Of a stretch of 33,362 nt of DNA, positions 7,912 through 16,669 are shown piece by piece. The DNA comes from DATLHO01 sp035539855 (lineage in GTDB: Bacteria > Bacteroidota > Ignavibacteria > OLB7): positions 1-33,362 of the forward strand of contig DATLHO010000041.1 in assembly GCA_035539855.1 (NCBI GenBank), in the 5' to 3' direction. The translations under genes were made by a program, and so were the position numbers. Each line of letters starts with the position of its first letter. Within the stretch, counting starts at the first letter, position 1. The notes beneath the pieces are model-generated. The model did no database searches. It worked only from the letters and a program-made list of their open reading frames with translations, and was not told the DNA's origin.

Positions 7912-8586
7912 TCACTCGCGGATGTTCATGAGGAACTCGCCGTCGGTGATCGCATAGATCTCTCCGGCGTGGGCCCCCGTATCGGCCTGCACGAGCGCCT
8001 CGAACGTTCCGGCGCAGGTCATGGCGTCGCGATCGATCGACGTGACGACGAGTCGCAGGTAGCTCGCCTCCGCGTGGTCGTTGACGTAGGCGTTGGGCTG
8101 CTCGTCGTCGCCGTCTTCGGTGACCGTGAGCGTGAAGAGCGCCGACGTGACGGTGTCGCCGACGACCGGCAGCGGAATCGCATCGATGTTCAGACCCGCG
8201 GCGCCGATGTGCCCGGAGAACTCGCTGTGGTACTTGATCCTGTCCTGGACTTGGATGAAGAGACCCCCCTGGCGGGTCGCTGCTCCGGGCTCGGACGCGA
8301 GAAGGGTGAAGTGGTTCGTGTTCCCCGACTTGTTGCCGTGGTAGACTTCGGCGGTGCCCGTGAGGATCCGGTCGGCGAAGTTGTTCGGGAATCTGAGCGA
8401 GTCTTGGCGGTGCGCCATGAGCTCGGCGGCCTCGACGATGTCGTACTCCGGGGGGACCTTCTGGTAGTGGAAGGTGAAGTTGCGCGCGCCGGCCACGGCC
8501 GGACCGAGCGTCTGCAGCGCGTCGCAGGATGCGACGAGCGCCGCGACTGCGGTGACGACGATGATCGTCGCGATGAATCTGGTCAT
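7912..8586 (-). CDS. Hypothetical lipoprotein, first gene of a three-gene operon
   Basis: A 224-residue lipoprotein with a clear signal peptide and the lipobox LVASC (Cys21, followed by Asp, which would favour inner-membrane retention under the E. coli rule; that rule is unreliable in Bacteroidota). The body has alternating hydrophobic residues consistent with a beta sandwich (HFTLLASEP, SALFTLTVTEDGDDEQP, SYLRLVVTSID). I do not recognise a named family. The start is well supported: GGGAGGGAG lies just upstream on the minus strand (8589-8597), one of the few strong Shine-Dalgarno sequences here. It is cotranscribed with the barrel-like protein and the second lipoprotein, and is divergent from the helical-repeat gene at 8821 across a 234-base gap. 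Confidence 0.8.
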   Translation of the reverse strand: MTRFIATIIVVTAVAALVASCDALQTLGPAVAGARNFTFHYQKVPPEYDIVEAAELMAHRQDSLRFPNNFADRILTGTAEVYHGNKSGNTNHFTLLASEPGAATRQGGLFIQVQDRIKYHSEFSGHIGAAGLNIDAIPLPVVGDTVTSALFTLTVTEDGDDEQPNAYVNDHAEASYLRLVVTSIDRDAMTCAGTFEALVQADTGAHAGEIYAITDGEFLMNIRE

Positions 8587-8758
8587 GACTCCCTCCCCGG
8601 CGTGTTTCGTTCGTCTGCTTCGCCGGCGCTTCTACGCCGACGGATGCAATGAACTCCCGTGCGGAGGCGCGATCAAACCAGATGGGCTCTCATTCGAAGG
8701 GTTCACCGCGAGCTCCGCGCCGGCATCTTCGGCGCGCAGATATTGAAGGGATGCGGCG

Positions 8759-8765
8759 TAGATTG
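8759..8765 (+). promoter_or_regulatory. TAGATTG box, candidate -7 element
   Basis: This TAnnTTG heptamer lies 62 bases before the ATG at 8821. It overlaps the right arm of a 9-bp inverted repeat: TCTACGCCG at 8631-8639 and CGGCGTAGA at 8754-8762, about 115 bases apart in the divergent intergenic region 8587-8820. The same heptamer precedes the VWA gene on the other strand. Promoter function is inferred from recurrence. Confidence 0.35.
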
Positions 8766-8807
8766 CCGACGCCCCTCCCTCCTTCCCCTTCCGATCCAAG
8801 GATTCAC

Positions 8808-8812
8808 AGGAG
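8808..8812 (+). promoter_or_regulatory. Ribosome binding site fixing the start at 8821
   Basis: AGGAG lies 8 bases before the ATG at 8821. It selects this ATG over upstream in-frame codons (the frame is open from 8659) that would extend into the intergenic region. Confidence 0.75.
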
Positions 8813-8820
8813 TCCCTTCC

Positions 8821-10395
8821 ATGACACCCTCGCGCGATCTCTTCGATCTCGTTCATTCGTTGACGAGCACCGAGAAGCGCTACGTCCGGCGCACAGCGCT
8901 GCTGTCGGGACGCCAGACGTCGTGGCTTCGCCTGTTCGATGCCATCGACGCGCAGAAGAGCTTCGATGACACAGCACTGCGCGCATCGCTCGCACCCGAC
9001 CCGATGCTCGCCAACCTCGCGGTCGCCAAGCAGTACGCCTACAACGCCGTCCTCCGCGCGCTGCAGAGCTATGGTCTTGGGCGGGATTTCGACAGCGAGC
9101 TTGGCGAGGCGATCGAACAGTACAAGGTGCTGGTGCACAAGGGACTCGGAGCGCAGGCGGCAAGGAGGATGCGGGAGATCAAGCGGAAGGCGATCGAGGG
9201 CGACGCGTATCTGCGGCTGTTCTGGGCGATCATCCGCGAGTTCTCCGTCGGTGCGAACTCGACCGAGCGCGCGGCGATGGACTATCTCGAGGGATTCCTT
9301 CTCGAGCAGCAGTGGGTGATCCGACGCATCGAGAATTACTCGCTCGTCGCCGGGGTATACTTCCGCCAGCGGATCATCCTCCGCCATCGACCGAACGCGC
9401 GCAGCCAGGTCGATCAGCGCCGCCTCGCGCAGCTCATCGCGCCGCTGCTCGCACTCGGCGACGACGAGCTGCTGAGCCCGACAGCCAGCGCGTTCTATCA
9501 CCTCGCGCTCGGTGATTACTGGGAGGCGATCGGCAGGCCTGACAATGCGCGCACGCACTTCGATCGATTTCTCGAACCGGCACGGCTCGATCTCCACATC
9601 GGCGTCACCGACACGCTGCATCTCGCGGAGTTCACCAACGCGCTCATGTTCCGCCTGCGTCACCGGATGACCGACGGTCTCGACCGCTGCATCGAGGCGC
9701 TTCATGCGAAGGTCGGGCGACTCGATCGTCGCGGCCGGACGATGGGCATGCAGGCGTTGTTCTACGAACGGTGGCTGGTGTCGGCGGTGATGCTTCTGAA
9801 CGTCACGGGGCGAATCGACGAGGCCGCGAGGCTGCTCGAGCGGGAGTCGTCGCGAACCGAGCGGCTCTGGAGTCTCATGTCCAAGAAGATGCGGCTTCAA
9901 CTGCTGCATCTGACGGCGGCCGTGCGGCTCGTGCGTGGCGAGCACGACGTGGCGATCGAGACACTCAACGCCGTCCTCAACGACAGCGAGGCATCGACCG
10001 AGGAATTCGGCACCGCGATGCTCCTCGCGCTCGTTGCCCACGTCGAGGCCGGCAACACCGACTGGCTCGACGACGCGCTGCGCTCGACGACGCGCCATCT
10101 GAGCTCGCGCGACCGTTACCACCAGACGGAGCGTGCGATGATCACCGGACTCCGCCGCGTCATCAGAGCACACGACGAGACCGGGCGACGCGTGGCGTTC
10201 CTGGCGCTTCACGAACGCCTCGTGGAGCTCTTCCAGGATCCCCGTGAGCGCGCGGTGTCGACGTCGATCGATCTGCTGGCATGGACGGCGGCGCGAGCCG
10301 CGGGCAGGCCGTTCGCCGACGTCGTACGCCAAGTCGGCGCCAGCGATTACTCGTCGACCGGTGTCTCGATGACGACTTCCACGGTTCGGGAATAG
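8821..10395 (+). CDS. Cytoplasmic helical-repeat (TPR-like) protein of an FCB-group family
   Basis: A 524-residue, all-helical protein with no signal peptide or membrane segment. The N-terminus has a pattern I know from uncharacterised FCB-group proteins of about 500 residues: a Leu-rich first helix, then TEKRYVRR, a LFDAIDAQKSFDD-like stretch and AKQYAYNAVLRALQSYG. The rest looks like degenerate TPR helices (YHLALGDYWEAIGRPDNARTHFDRF, 20-odd residues; HDVAIETLNAVLND). No enzyme motif is visible, so a scaffold or regulatory role is the best guess. It is divergent from the three-gene exported-protein operon. Its last 49 bases overlap the 3' end of the convergent OmpA gene, so both reading frames share DNA. 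Confidence 0.85.
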   Translation: MTPSRDLFDLVHSLTSTEKRYVRRTALLSGRQTSWLRLFDAIDAQKSFDDTALRASLAPDPMLANLAVAKQYAYNAVLRALQSYGLGRDFDSELGEAIEQYKVLVHKGLGAQAARRMREIKRKAIEGDAYLRLFWAIIREFSVGANSTERAAMDYLEGFLLEQQWVIRRIENYSLVAGVYFRQRIILRHRPNARSQVDQRRLAQLIAPLLALGDDELLSPTASAFYHLALGDYWEAIGRPDNARTHFDRFLEPARLDLHIGVTDTLHLAEFTNALMFRLRHRMTDGLDRCIEALHAKVGRLDRRGRTMGMQALFYERWLVSAVMLLNVTGRIDEAARLLERESSRTERLWSLMSKKMRLQLLHLTAAVRLVRGEHDVAIETLNAVLNDSEASTEEFGTAMLLALVAHVEAGNTDWLDDALRSTTRHLSSRDRYHQTERAMITGLRRVIRAHDETGRRVAFLALHERLVELFQDPRERAVSTSIDLLAWTAARAAGRPFADVVRQVGASDYSSTGVSMTTSTVRE

Positions 10396-12374
10396 AGCCT
10401 GCCTTCGGGTAGTGATGCGTCGTACAGGTCAACCTCTCCGGTGCCGTTCACGGACTCCGTGTGATCGAGAGCGCGCGCGACCGTGGCGGCTCGCTGCTCT
10501 GCCAGCTGCTGATTGAACGCTGCATCGCCGAGACGATCGCTGTAGCCGGTGACGCTCACGGTCGAGCCCGGCTCGATCTCCTCGAGCATCGATGGCAGCA
10601 GCGCACGGTTGCTCGCCGAGAGCTCCGCCGACCTTACGTCGAAGAGAATGAGACTGAAGCGTGCGATACGACGATCGCCGAGCTGTTCGCTTCGTTTGCG
10701 CCGGATCGTGATCTGCTCGACCGGTATCGACCCGTCGGCCGATCGCGTCAGACCACGTCGGTCGGTAACCGTGAGCGCGAAACGAAGTGCCGCGTTGGCG
10801 GATGCGAGTTTCGCGGCATCCCTGTCGACCGGCCAGTCGATCGCGCGTGGGACGTTACCGCTGTCGGCTGAATGCCACATCGGCTCGTTACCATCGACAT
10901 CGAGCCGCCACCGGTCGGCGCCGGCGTCCGACGTAATCTCTGGACGAAAGCGCACGAGCGGTGGGCTCGCACGTCGCAGGGTGTCGTTGGTGACGATGGG
11001 TGCGAGAATGGTCGCATCGCTGCTCGCGAGCTCGACTCGTCGGTTCTCCGCAGCTCCATCCGGATCGAGAGAGTTCGCGGCGTTCGCGGGCAGGTCCCGC
11101 GCCAGGACATCGATACGCTCGCGCTCGACTCCCCACATCACAACGAGATAGTCCCGGATGGCCTCCGCACGTCGACGTGACAGCGCGACGTCGCCACGCT
11201 CGCTGCCAAGACCCTGATTCGTGCCGGTGAGGCTGAGCCGGGCCGTCGGTGTTGCTTTCAGCCTTTTGCCGACGATGTTCAACACGTGATGATACGTTGG
11301 GAGCTTCAGCGGCGAATTGATGCGGTCGACGACGAACGTCTCTACACTGTCTCGCGTGAGTCGCTCGTAGCGCGACGGTATCTCGGCGCTCCCCTCGTCG
11401 AAGAAGACTGCGCCAAGCAACGGTGTCATGAGCACCGACAGAAATTCCTCGACGGTCACTCGGGCAACAGGTTCTTCGATTCCGTCGGCCGACACTCCGT
11501 GCGCGCTGATCGCGACCTCGAGCGCAGGCTCGCGTAAGGACGGCGATTCGACCTCGACGGCGACTGGCACCGCGGTATCCACTGGCGAGGCGACGATCAC
11601 CGCCACGCCGAATCGCAGTGTGTGAGCATTCCACGACAATCCGTCGACGACCGGCGTCATCCCCAATGCGCCACGCAGTTCCGGTATCAGAAGGAGAGAT
11701 CCCGCAGGATTCAACTTCAGCGGGTAGCCAATTGCGCTTACGAGAGCGAGGTGCAGGCGCGCTCCCTCGGGAAGAGCCCCGTTCGACTCGTTTCGGATAC
11801 GACTCTGCGTTGCATTGCCGAGCGAGTCGATGAAAGTGTAGGCGCCGGGAGGATCGACGATGGTCTCCCGCTGCGCGTACGTCGCGTCGAGGACGAAACC
11901 GGCCTCCAGTCCTGCGCTCAGCCGCATGCCGAAGGGGGCCCGCAGACTGACCTGCGGCGCCAGAAAGAACATGCTGCGGTCGACGTCGATGCGATGCTCG
12001 AACGCGCCATCGACCGCACGATCACCGTCGAAGACGACGGTCGGCTCGATCGCGGTCAGTGTGCCGGAGAGCGTCGAGAAGCCTGCACGCAGGTCCAGTA
12101 CCAACGGACCGGCCAGGGGAATTCCGTAAAGCACGCCGGCAGTGAAACCCAATCCGCTCCCGGATTCAAACGACGGACAACAGCTGGGGATGCCGGGCAG
12201 CTCTCGAAACGCCGGGTACTGCGGATTCGGACCCAGCCCAGCGTAGACTCCATACTCGACGTGCTCCTGCGCACCGGCTGGGCCAACAGCAATCAGTGCG
12301 ATGACCAGGGGCAGTAGACGCTTACGCATGAGATTGATCCGCAGGTGAGAGACGAAATGAGCACGAGTGATCAT
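10347..12374 (-). CDS. OmpA-family outer-membrane protein with two OmpA-like domains
   Basis: A 675-residue exported protein. After a signal peptide (ending GPAGAQ, about residue 36), residues 37-265 look like a membrane beta-barrel or beta-rich domain. Two OmpA-like peptidoglycan-binding domains follow: residues about 322-450 (VFFDEGSAEIPSRY, RRRAEAIRDYL, AENRRVEL) and 572-675 (ILFDVRSAEL, GYSDRLGDAAFNQQLAEQRA). The double domain suggests envelope anchoring. The ATG at 12374 overlaps the upstream TGA as ATGA, implying coupled translation. An in-frame ATG at 12329 would give a cleaner signal peptide of 21 residues and cannot be excluded; neither has a Shine-Dalgarno. It is cotranscribed with the VWA protein, a likely functional partner. 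Confidence 0.9.
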   Translation of the reverse strand: MITRAHFVSHLRINLMRKRLLPLVIALIAVGPAGAQEHVEYGVYAGLGPNPQYPAFRELPGIPSCCPSFESGSGLGFTAGVLYGIPLAGPLVLDLRAGFSTLSGTLTAIEPTVVFDGDRAVDGAFEHRIDVDRSMFFLAPQVSLRAPFGMRLSAGLEAGFVLDATYAQRETIVDPPGAYTFIDSLGNATQSRIRNESNGALPEGARLHLALVSAIGYPLKLNPAGSLLLIPELRGALGMTPVVDGLSWNAHTLRFGVAVIVASPVDTAVPVAVEVESPSLREPALEVAISAHGVSADGIEEPVARVTVEEFLSVLMTPLLGAVFFDEGSAEIPSRYERLTRDSVETFVVDRINSPLKLPTYHHVLNIVGKRLKATPTARLSLTGTNQGLGSERGDVALSRRRAEAIRDYLVVMWGVERERIDVLARDLPANAANSLDPDGAAENRRVELASSDATILAPIVTNDTLRRASPPLVRFRPEITSDAGADRWRLDVDGNEPMWHSADSGNVPRAIDWPVDRDAAKLASANAALRFALTVTDRRGLTRSADGSIPVEQITIRRKRSEQLGDRRIARFSLILFDVRSAELSASNRALLPSMLEEIEPGSTVSVTGYSDRLGDAAFNQQLAEQRAATVARALDHTESVNGTGEVDLYDASLPEGRLYSRTVEVVIETPVDE

Positions 12375-15300
12375 CGCACGAGATCGACCCGGACGACGCT
12401 CCGAACCGTCGGCGTCGTCAGCACGGCGTAGTAGGAACCCGCGGCAAGGCGGGACACATCGACGGTGATCGAACGCCGTCCCGGTAACACGGCGCCGTCG
12501 AGAAGCGTTGCGACGGTGCGGCCGAGCATGTCGACGAGCTCGAGATGAGTTCCTCCCCGCTCATCAGTCGTGATGTCGATCGACATCGAGCGATCGAGGG
12601 AATTCGAGACGACTCGGAGAATGCCGGCGCCGCCAAGTGCAAGCAGTCGTGTGCCGCCGACGGTGCAGAGATCGAGCAGGCGGAACCGACCGGCGTCGGA
12701 ACGCACCACGGCAGGACCGCCGATCGCAGTCGGATCGTCGAGAATGAGAGCCGTAGCCGAATCGTTCCCGAGCATTGCACGAAATCGCAGGCGTGCGAGC
12801 GTCGAGCCGGGCTCATGAGACGCAATCGGGAGCTCGAGATCGATATGGCGCTCTCCGTCGATTACCTGCCCGCGCGGAATGGAGCCGATGGGATCGAGCA
12901 GAGTGGCGTTGAACCGCAGCGTGGCGCGAACCGTTGAAGCTCCGGATGCGGCCAGCCGCGTCTCGTCGACGAGAGTGATCGGAAGCTCGACTTCGTCTCC
13001 GACGCGTGCCTCGATGATGCCGGCTTGAATCGCAATCGTTGCCCTGACGACACTGCCTACAACACGCACCACGCTTTCGACTCCGCAGAGACTGTCGACG
13101 AGCACAACGGTGAACTCGAACGGACCGTCGGCGTCAGGCACGTCGATTCGCACCGGCACGCTCGCGCTGTCCGTAGCAGGGATTGGTGTCCGAGGAGCAA
13201 TCGTAACCGGCGGAGTCGACGAAGCGAAGAGGACATTCGCGAGACCGCCGCTTGTCGCAACGCCGATGACTGTGTCAACAGAGGCACCGGCAAAGCGCTC
13301 ACCGAGATCGATTGTCGCGTCGATGACGACGTAGGTCGTCATCTCTCCTCGGCCGATGATTGGGATGTCGACCGTGCTCGATCGCTCGTCGTTCGACTCG
13401 AGTCGAAGTGTCGCGCTGTGCGGACCAATACGGGCCGCTGTGAAGCGAATCGCGATGCTCGACGTCGCACCGGGGGCAAGTGTCAGCGGAATGAACGGCG
13501 CGACGAGCGAGAACGAAACCTGATCGACTCCGGAGATGGAGGCGCTCGTGATTTCGAGTGGTTGTCCGCCGGTATTGGTGATGGCAATCGACCCGTCAAC
13601 AGTCCGACGACACGGACCGGTCGCGAGCGTGGCGGCGACGGCCTGCAATCTGGGCCCCGCCGGCTCTTCGATTGTGAAAGCTCCCGTCGTATCGAATTGC
13701 GCAGGACGAGGCGAGCGAATCACGCGCACAAGGCAGTCAAGCGATTGATCGACGCTCGCAAACGTTGTGTCGCCGACAGCGAACGACTCGCGGAACGTCA
13801 TTCCAACAGCGGTCGCGCCGTCCTCTCCATGGTCGTGATCTTCAAGCGTGGCTTTCGAGACCGAACCCAGCGACATTCCCCAGCGCGGCACTCCATTGCG
13901 ATCGAGGCCGGCGAGCATGCCGTGGACGATGCCCCCGGTTGTTACGAGACTGTCCCCCAGCCGCATTGTCGCTGTGGAAGAAAGAGTGATTGAGCTGCCG
14001 CCGCCGGGATGTCTGCGAATCGTCGTTCCATAATCCTGCTGGTCCGTGCCGAACAGCGTCACGTCGCGTGCCGATCCGCTCTCGTCTATCGATATGGCGA
14101 AAGCGTCCCACATCCTCGCGACGTATCGGAACGCACCGATCTGGGAGCGACCCATGAACGAACCGAGCGCGCGAACGCCGCCGCGTGCGTCGACGTCGAT
14201 CGACCGGCCTTCGGTCATGTCGCCGGAGCGCACGTACGTTCCGATGGGTACGGCCCAGTCGAGATCGCCGCGCTGGTCCAACCGAAGAACGAACATGCTC
14301 TTCGATCCCAGGAGCGAAAGCTCGGTGTCAAGGACGAGTGCGGGCCCTATGTATGTGCCCGTAGCGTGCAACCGCCCCAGATCGTCGATCGTCACGCCGC
14401 CGAGATTATCGATTCCCCGGGCACCGAGGTCGCGCACCCACAGGATCGCCCCTGACGTGTCGAGTCTGGCGAAGAACAGGTCATTGCCGCCGTGTCCCGG
14501 CAGGTAGGTCGCGCCGAAGCGTGCCGGGCCATCCCAGTACTCGCCGGCGACGGCAATCCGCCCCGCCGAATCGACGGCGACTGCGGTCGCATGCATCGTT
14601 GCTTCGGAGGTGCCACTCTGCATCACCCACTGTGCGGCTCCGTCGCGATCGAAGCGGGCAACGAATGCCTCGTCGGCGCCGAGGGCGGCTGCACGGAGTG
14701 ATCCGAACTGGGTTTCGCCACTGAGCCGCCCGCAGACGTAGACTCTGCCATCACGATCGACAGTGACGTCGTTGGCGGCCGAATATCCGGGACCGCTGAA
14801 CGCATGGGCCCACTCGACCTGCCCTTCGGGAGCAAAGCATGCGAGGAAACCGTCGTTGCCATCCCCAGTGAGCCTGAGCCCGCCGATATCGATGTCGCGC
14901 TCGAAGCTACCGACGACGAACACGCGGCCGGTTGCGTCGACCTCGATGCCAGCGACCCGATCGAATCCAGCCGAACCAAATGCTCGCACCCAGCCGGCGC
15001 CCCCCGCCGCTCGCTCGATGCGCACAAGGCAGCGATTGCCCACACTCCGCGGTACGCGCCATGCGTAACGACTGCCCGACACTGAAGCGGCTATCAGACG
15101 CCATGTAGAGCCGCCGTCCGAGCTGAACCAGAGGTCTACTCGCTCCTCTGGGCCGGTCCCGCTCCAGACGATGTTCGCGTCCGTGCCGACGGTAAGTATC
15201 TCGCTGGAAGCAGGTGCGAGCAGTGTCACCATCGAATCGGTCGGTCGACGGAGCGGAACGAGTGCCGTGACGGGAACGCGCTCGCTGCAGCGATCGGTGA

Positions 15301-16468
15301 CGACGAAAAGCTCCGCCCACAGGCTTCGCTCCACCGTCGGTGTGTACGTGACCGTCACCACGCGGGACTCGCCGACAGCGAGTCGAAAACTGCGGGGCGA
15401 GATAGTGAGTTCGGGGCTCGTTGCGGTGATGTCGAGAACCTCGAGGTCACGATAGGGTGCTGAGATCGAGATGGTCGTGTCGAACGGTGTTCCAGCTCGT
15501 CTACCGTCGAACAGGATCGACTCCGGCTGGATCGCCGGTCGCCCGGATGCGGAGCGCGGCGGAGCGTACCACGAGAGCTGCGTCGCCCCTCGCCACTCGA
15601 CGAGCGTCGCATACCGCCGCTCCGGGCACGAGACCTCCGACCGCCATGTGACGCGACACAGCGGTGCCCCGACGATGCGGTCGCGCAGTCGCAGTGCCGC
15701 ACGATGCCCCAGGTCGGGCTGCATGATCTCGTCGTGAAACGTGCCACCGGTCGCGGCGGCGAGGCGTGCAAACGTCTCGCGGATCCCATGGCGTTCAACA
15801 GAGCTGTGAACGAGGAGCACCGCATGAAACTCGATGCCGTCGCTACGACAAGCCGCGATGGCACGCTGAAGGTCCGACTCCGAGAGTGCAGGGTCATCGC
15901 CGATGCTGAAGTGCACAATGACACGTCGCTTGGTTCCCCGCCGCGCGATTGCGAGGACGCCGGCCGAAGGATCAAACAGCATCGCGAGCCCGTCATAGGA
16001 GCCCGTGGTCGGAGTTGCCGCAATGGCACCGAGGATCGCGGTACGATCCGTCGTGAAGTCGACGCCGAGCCTGGCGGTCTCGTTGCAGGATTGGATCGCA
16101 ATGTCGGATCCCGATGGTCCGAGCATGCCGACGAGCTCCACCGCCGCGTCGCGTGCGATTGCGACGCTCCCGAAATTGCCGGACTTGCCGTTCATGCCAT
16201 TCGAAGCATCGAAGCTCAGCACGACCGACAGCGCCTCCGCCGGCCTGGCGGGCGCGCACTGGATAGCTTCAACCGCTCGCGGTTCATCATTCTCAATGAT
16301 GCGCAGCTCCGCGACCGATGGATCGACGAGGCTCACACCGTCGTACGCATAGACGAACGCCGACATCAGTGGATAAGCCGTCGAATCGATCTCCTCTATA
16401 CCGACGATTTGTGCGGAGGCGGTGAAACTGAGCAGGACCAGACAGAGGGAGGACAGGAGCGGACGCAT
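12371..16468 (-). CDS. Secreted VWA/SBBP-propeller/choice-of-anchor-D protein with type IX-like C-terminal domain
   Basis: A 1365-residue exported protein with a 20-residue signal peptide (ends TASAQ). Domains in order: von Willebrand factor A (about 75-265) with a modified MIDAS, DASNG at 87-91, where the usual final Ser of DxSxS is Gly; an Ig-like domain; a Ser/Thr-rich GPI-anchor-type (Kre9-like) segment around SSDGGSTWRLIA; SBBP-type propeller repeats (about 505-900, e.g. GRVFVVGSFERDIDIGG); a choice-of-anchor-D domain (ITNTGGQPLEI); a cohesin-like beta domain; and a type IX-like sorting domain at about 1285-1365 (ELVDMLGRTV, LAAGSYYAVL). The ATG at 16468 is preferred because it opens the signal peptide; the frame runs on to 16570. 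It is the first gene of the unit with the double-OmpA protein. Role: probable cell-surface adhesion or envelope structure. Confidence 0.88.
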   Translation of the reverse strand: MRPLLSSLCLVLLSFTASAQIVGIEEIDSTAYPLMSAFVYAYDGVSLVDPSVAELRIIENDEPRAVEAIQCAPARPAEALSVVLSFDASNGMNGKSGNFGSVAIARDAAVELVGMLGPSGSDIAIQSCNETARLGVDFTTDRTAILGAIAATPTTGSYDGLAMLFDPSAGVLAIARRGTKRRVIVHFSIGDDPALSESDLQRAIAACRSDGIEFHAVLLVHSSVERHGIRETFARLAAATGGTFHDEIMQPDLGHRAALRLRDRIVGAPLCRVTWRSEVSCPERRYATLVEWRGATQLSWYAPPRSASGRPAIQPESILFDGRRAGTPFDTTISISAPYRDLEVLDITATSPELTISPRSFRLAVGESRVVTVTYTPTVERSLWAELFVVTDRCSERVPVTALVPLRRPTDSMVTLLAPASSEILTVGTDANIVWSGTGPEERVDLWFSSDGGSTWRLIAASVSGSRYAWRVPRSVGNRCLVRIERAAGGAGWVRAFGSAGFDRVAGIEVDATGRVFVVGSFERDIDIGGLRLTGDGNDGFLACFAPEGQVEWAHAFSGPGYSAANDVTVDRDGRVYVCGRLSGETQFGSLRAAALGADEAFVARFDRDGAAQWVMQSGTSEATMHATAVAVDSAGRIAVAGEYWDGPARFGATYLPGHGGNDLFFARLDTSGAILWVRDLGARGIDNLGGVTIDDLGRLHATGTYIGPALVLDTELSLLGSKSMFVLRLDQRGDLDWAVPIGTYVRSGDMTEGRSIDVDARGGVRALGSFMGRSQIGAFRYVARMWDAFAISIDESGSARDVTLFGTDQQDYGTTIRRHPGGGSSITLSSTATMRLGDSLVTTGGIVHGMLAGLDRNGVPRWGMSLGSVSKATLEDHDHGEDGATAVGMTFRESFAVGDTTFASVDQSLDCLVRVIRSPRPAQFDTTGAFTIEEPAGPRLQAVAATLATGPCRRTVDGSIAITNTGGQPLEITSASISGVDQVSFSLVAPFIPLTLAPGATSSIAIRFTAARIGPHSATLRLESNDERSSTVDIPIIGRGEMTTYVVIDATIDLGERFAGASVDTVIGVATSGGLANVLFASSTPPVTIAPRTPIPATDSASVPVRIDVPDADGPFEFTVVLVDSLCGVESVVRVVGSVVRATIAIQAGIIEARVGDEVELPITLVDETRLAASGASTVRATLRFNATLLDPIGSIPRGQVIDGERHIDLELPIASHEPGSTLARLRFRAMLGNDSATALILDDPTAIGGPAVVRSDAGRFRLLDLCTVGGTRLLALGGAGILRVVSNSLDRSMSIDITTDERGGTHLELVDMLGRTVATLLDGAVLPGRRSITVDVSRLAAGSYYAVLTTPTVRSVVRVDLVR

Positions 16469-16549
16469 CGAGATACCTGCGAGGAACGACGCTCGCGGCC
16501 ACGCGCATTCGAGCGCGTCGCGACGGGTGCCATGGGGTGACAGCCATCG

Positions 16550-16556
16550 CAATCTA
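16550..16556 (-). promoter_or_regulatory. TAGATTG box upstream of the VWA gene
   Basis: On the minus strand this TAnnTTG heptamer is followed by CG and lies about 88 bases before the start at 16468, within the 201-base divergent gap 16469-16669. It is the same heptamer as at 8759. No TTG is present at a fitting distance upstream. The promoter call rests on recurrence. Confidence 0.35.
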
Positions 16557-16669
16557 CTGCTTCCCGCCACGCAGCGTACATGGATCTCGCGCCAGTTTCT
16601 CGTTACGTCACGCCCGGTTGGATGTCGCTAGGGCAACAGCATCGCAGATCAACCAACCGAGCTCCACGC

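Noticed and set aside
8632..10332. A 566-codon minus-strand frame antisense to the helical-repeat gene
   Set aside because: The plus frame has a proper ribosome site and a recognised N-terminal pattern; the minus frame is an Arg-rich shadow.
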